From Pseudomonadota bacterium (GTDB taxonomy: Bacteria > Pseudomonadota > Alphaproteobacteria > Rhizobiales > Afifellaceae): DNA of 6,020 bases. A program made the position numbers and the translations under genes. The stretch lies in NCBI GenBank assembly GCA_023417735.1, contig JAEZEK010000129.1, positions 1-6,020 on the forward strand, written 5' to 3'. Of this stretch, positions 5,642-6,020 are shown piece by piece; positions within the stretch are counted from its first letter, which is position 1; each line of letters starts with the position of its first letter. The notes below the pieces were generated by a model. The model did not search any database. It was given only the letters and a program-made list of their open reading frames with translations, and had not been told where the DNA came from.

Positions 5642-6020
5642 TCAGTGCAGATCCGCCCAGTAGTGAAGCCCGTCGGTGACGCAGCGCGAGACGCGCCGCT
5701 CGACCGGGGTGCCGTCGAGCGCATAGGCGGTGCGGTCGATCAGGAGGAGGGGCGTCGCCGCCGGGCAGCCGAACGCGGCCGCATCCGCCTCGGTCGCCGC
5801 CACGGCCTTCACCCTCTCCTCCGCACGTCCGACGGTCGTCCCGTAGCGGGTCGCGTAGAGCGAATAGATGCTGTTCGGCAGCGTCTCGATCTCGTCGAGG
5901 CCGGGAAAGCGCGCGACCGGGAGATAGAGCTTCTCCACGATCACCGGCCGGCCGTCGAGGTCGCGGGTCCGGTCGCCCTCCCAGACCTCGTCGTCCGAGC
6001 TCAGCCCCCCCCGCCCCGCC
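5642..6020 (-). CDS. GntR/HutC-family transcriptional regulator, C-terminal UTRA domain (5' end beyond window)
   Basis: The frame is open from the right edge to TGA at 5642-5644, giving 125 residues. They match the second half of a UTRA domain, the small-molecule-sensing part of HutC-type GntR repressors: RTRDLDGRPVIVEKLYLP, then FPGL, SIYSLYATRYGTTVGRAEERV, then LLLIDRTAYALDGTPVERRVSR, and YWADLH at the C-terminus. The N-terminal winged-helix DNA-binding domain must lie beyond the window. A GTG at 5944 is not the true start, because conserved UTRA residues continue upstream of it. A run of eight C on the plus strand (6005-6012) falls in the first visible codons. Members of this family usually control adjacent catabolic or transport genes and release DNA on binding an effector; here the lyase and importer are the likely targets. 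The effector cannot be predicted from the sequence. Confidence 0.88.
   Translation of the reverse strand, partial: AGRGGLSSDDEVWEGDRTRDLDGRPVIVEKLYLPVARFPGLDEIETLPNSIYSLYATRYGTTVGRAEERVKAVAATEADAAAFGCPAATPLLLIDRTAYALDGTPVERRVSRCVTDGLHYWADLH

Noticed and set aside
4429..5679. A 416-codon plus-strand frame opposite the lyase
   Set aside because: It is an antisense shadow of the lyase with an Arg/Ala/Asp/His-rich composition and no recognisable domain.
5515..5724. N-terminal extension of the lyase to 5724
   Set aside because: The extra 70 residues overlap the regulator gene, show no family similarity, and the ATG at 5514 has a strong ribosome-binding site and the expected N-terminus.

Overview
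The window is a compact, GC-rich stretch of bacterial chromosome in which every supportable gene lies on the minus strand, so biological order runs from right to left. The high GC content, the cleavable Sec signal peptide without a lipobox on the solute-binding protein (a Gram-negative periplasmic arrangement), and the gene content (UTRA-type GntR regulator, HMG-CoA-lyase-like enzyme, peptide/nickel-class ABC importer) fit a GC-rich proteobacterium, most likely an alphaproteobacterium of rhizobial type. That placement is inference; no marker gene is present.

Layout from right to left. (1) 5642-6020 is the C-terminal part of a GntR/HutC-family repressor (ligand-binding UTRA domain), cut by the right edge. 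(2) 5515-5641 is a 127-bp gap with a strong ribosome-binding site and a short inverted repeat. (3) 4558-5514 is a complete DRE-TIM/HMGL-like lyase of 318 aa with two departures from the canonical active site. (4) 4264-4557 is a 294-bp gap holding two GC-rich stem-loops just after the lyase, then an AT-rich island with a palindrome that is the best candidate promoter/operator of the transporter genes, then a leader of roughly 130 nt. (5) 2761-4263 is a family 5 periplasmic substrate-binding protein. (6) 1780-2724 is the DppB/OppB-type permease. (7) 1-1783 is one continuous reading frame fusing a DppC/OppC-type permease to a DppD/OppD-type ATPase; it overlaps the previous gene by ATGA and runs off the left edge. 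This frame has no stop in the window.

Taken together, this looks like a regulator-enzyme-importer locus. An ABC importer (binding protein, one permease, and a second permease covalently joined to its ATPase; a DppF-type second ATPase may follow beyond the left edge) would bring in a small solute, the lyase would cleave an acyl-CoA derived from it, and the GntR protein would sense the substrate or a product. The sequence does not reveal the substrate. No RNA genes, mobile elements, CRISPR arrays or origins were seen. The parts most worth a second look are the permease-ATPase fusion, the altered lyase active site, and the structured gap between lyase and importer. I did not find clear evidence of an undescribed system.
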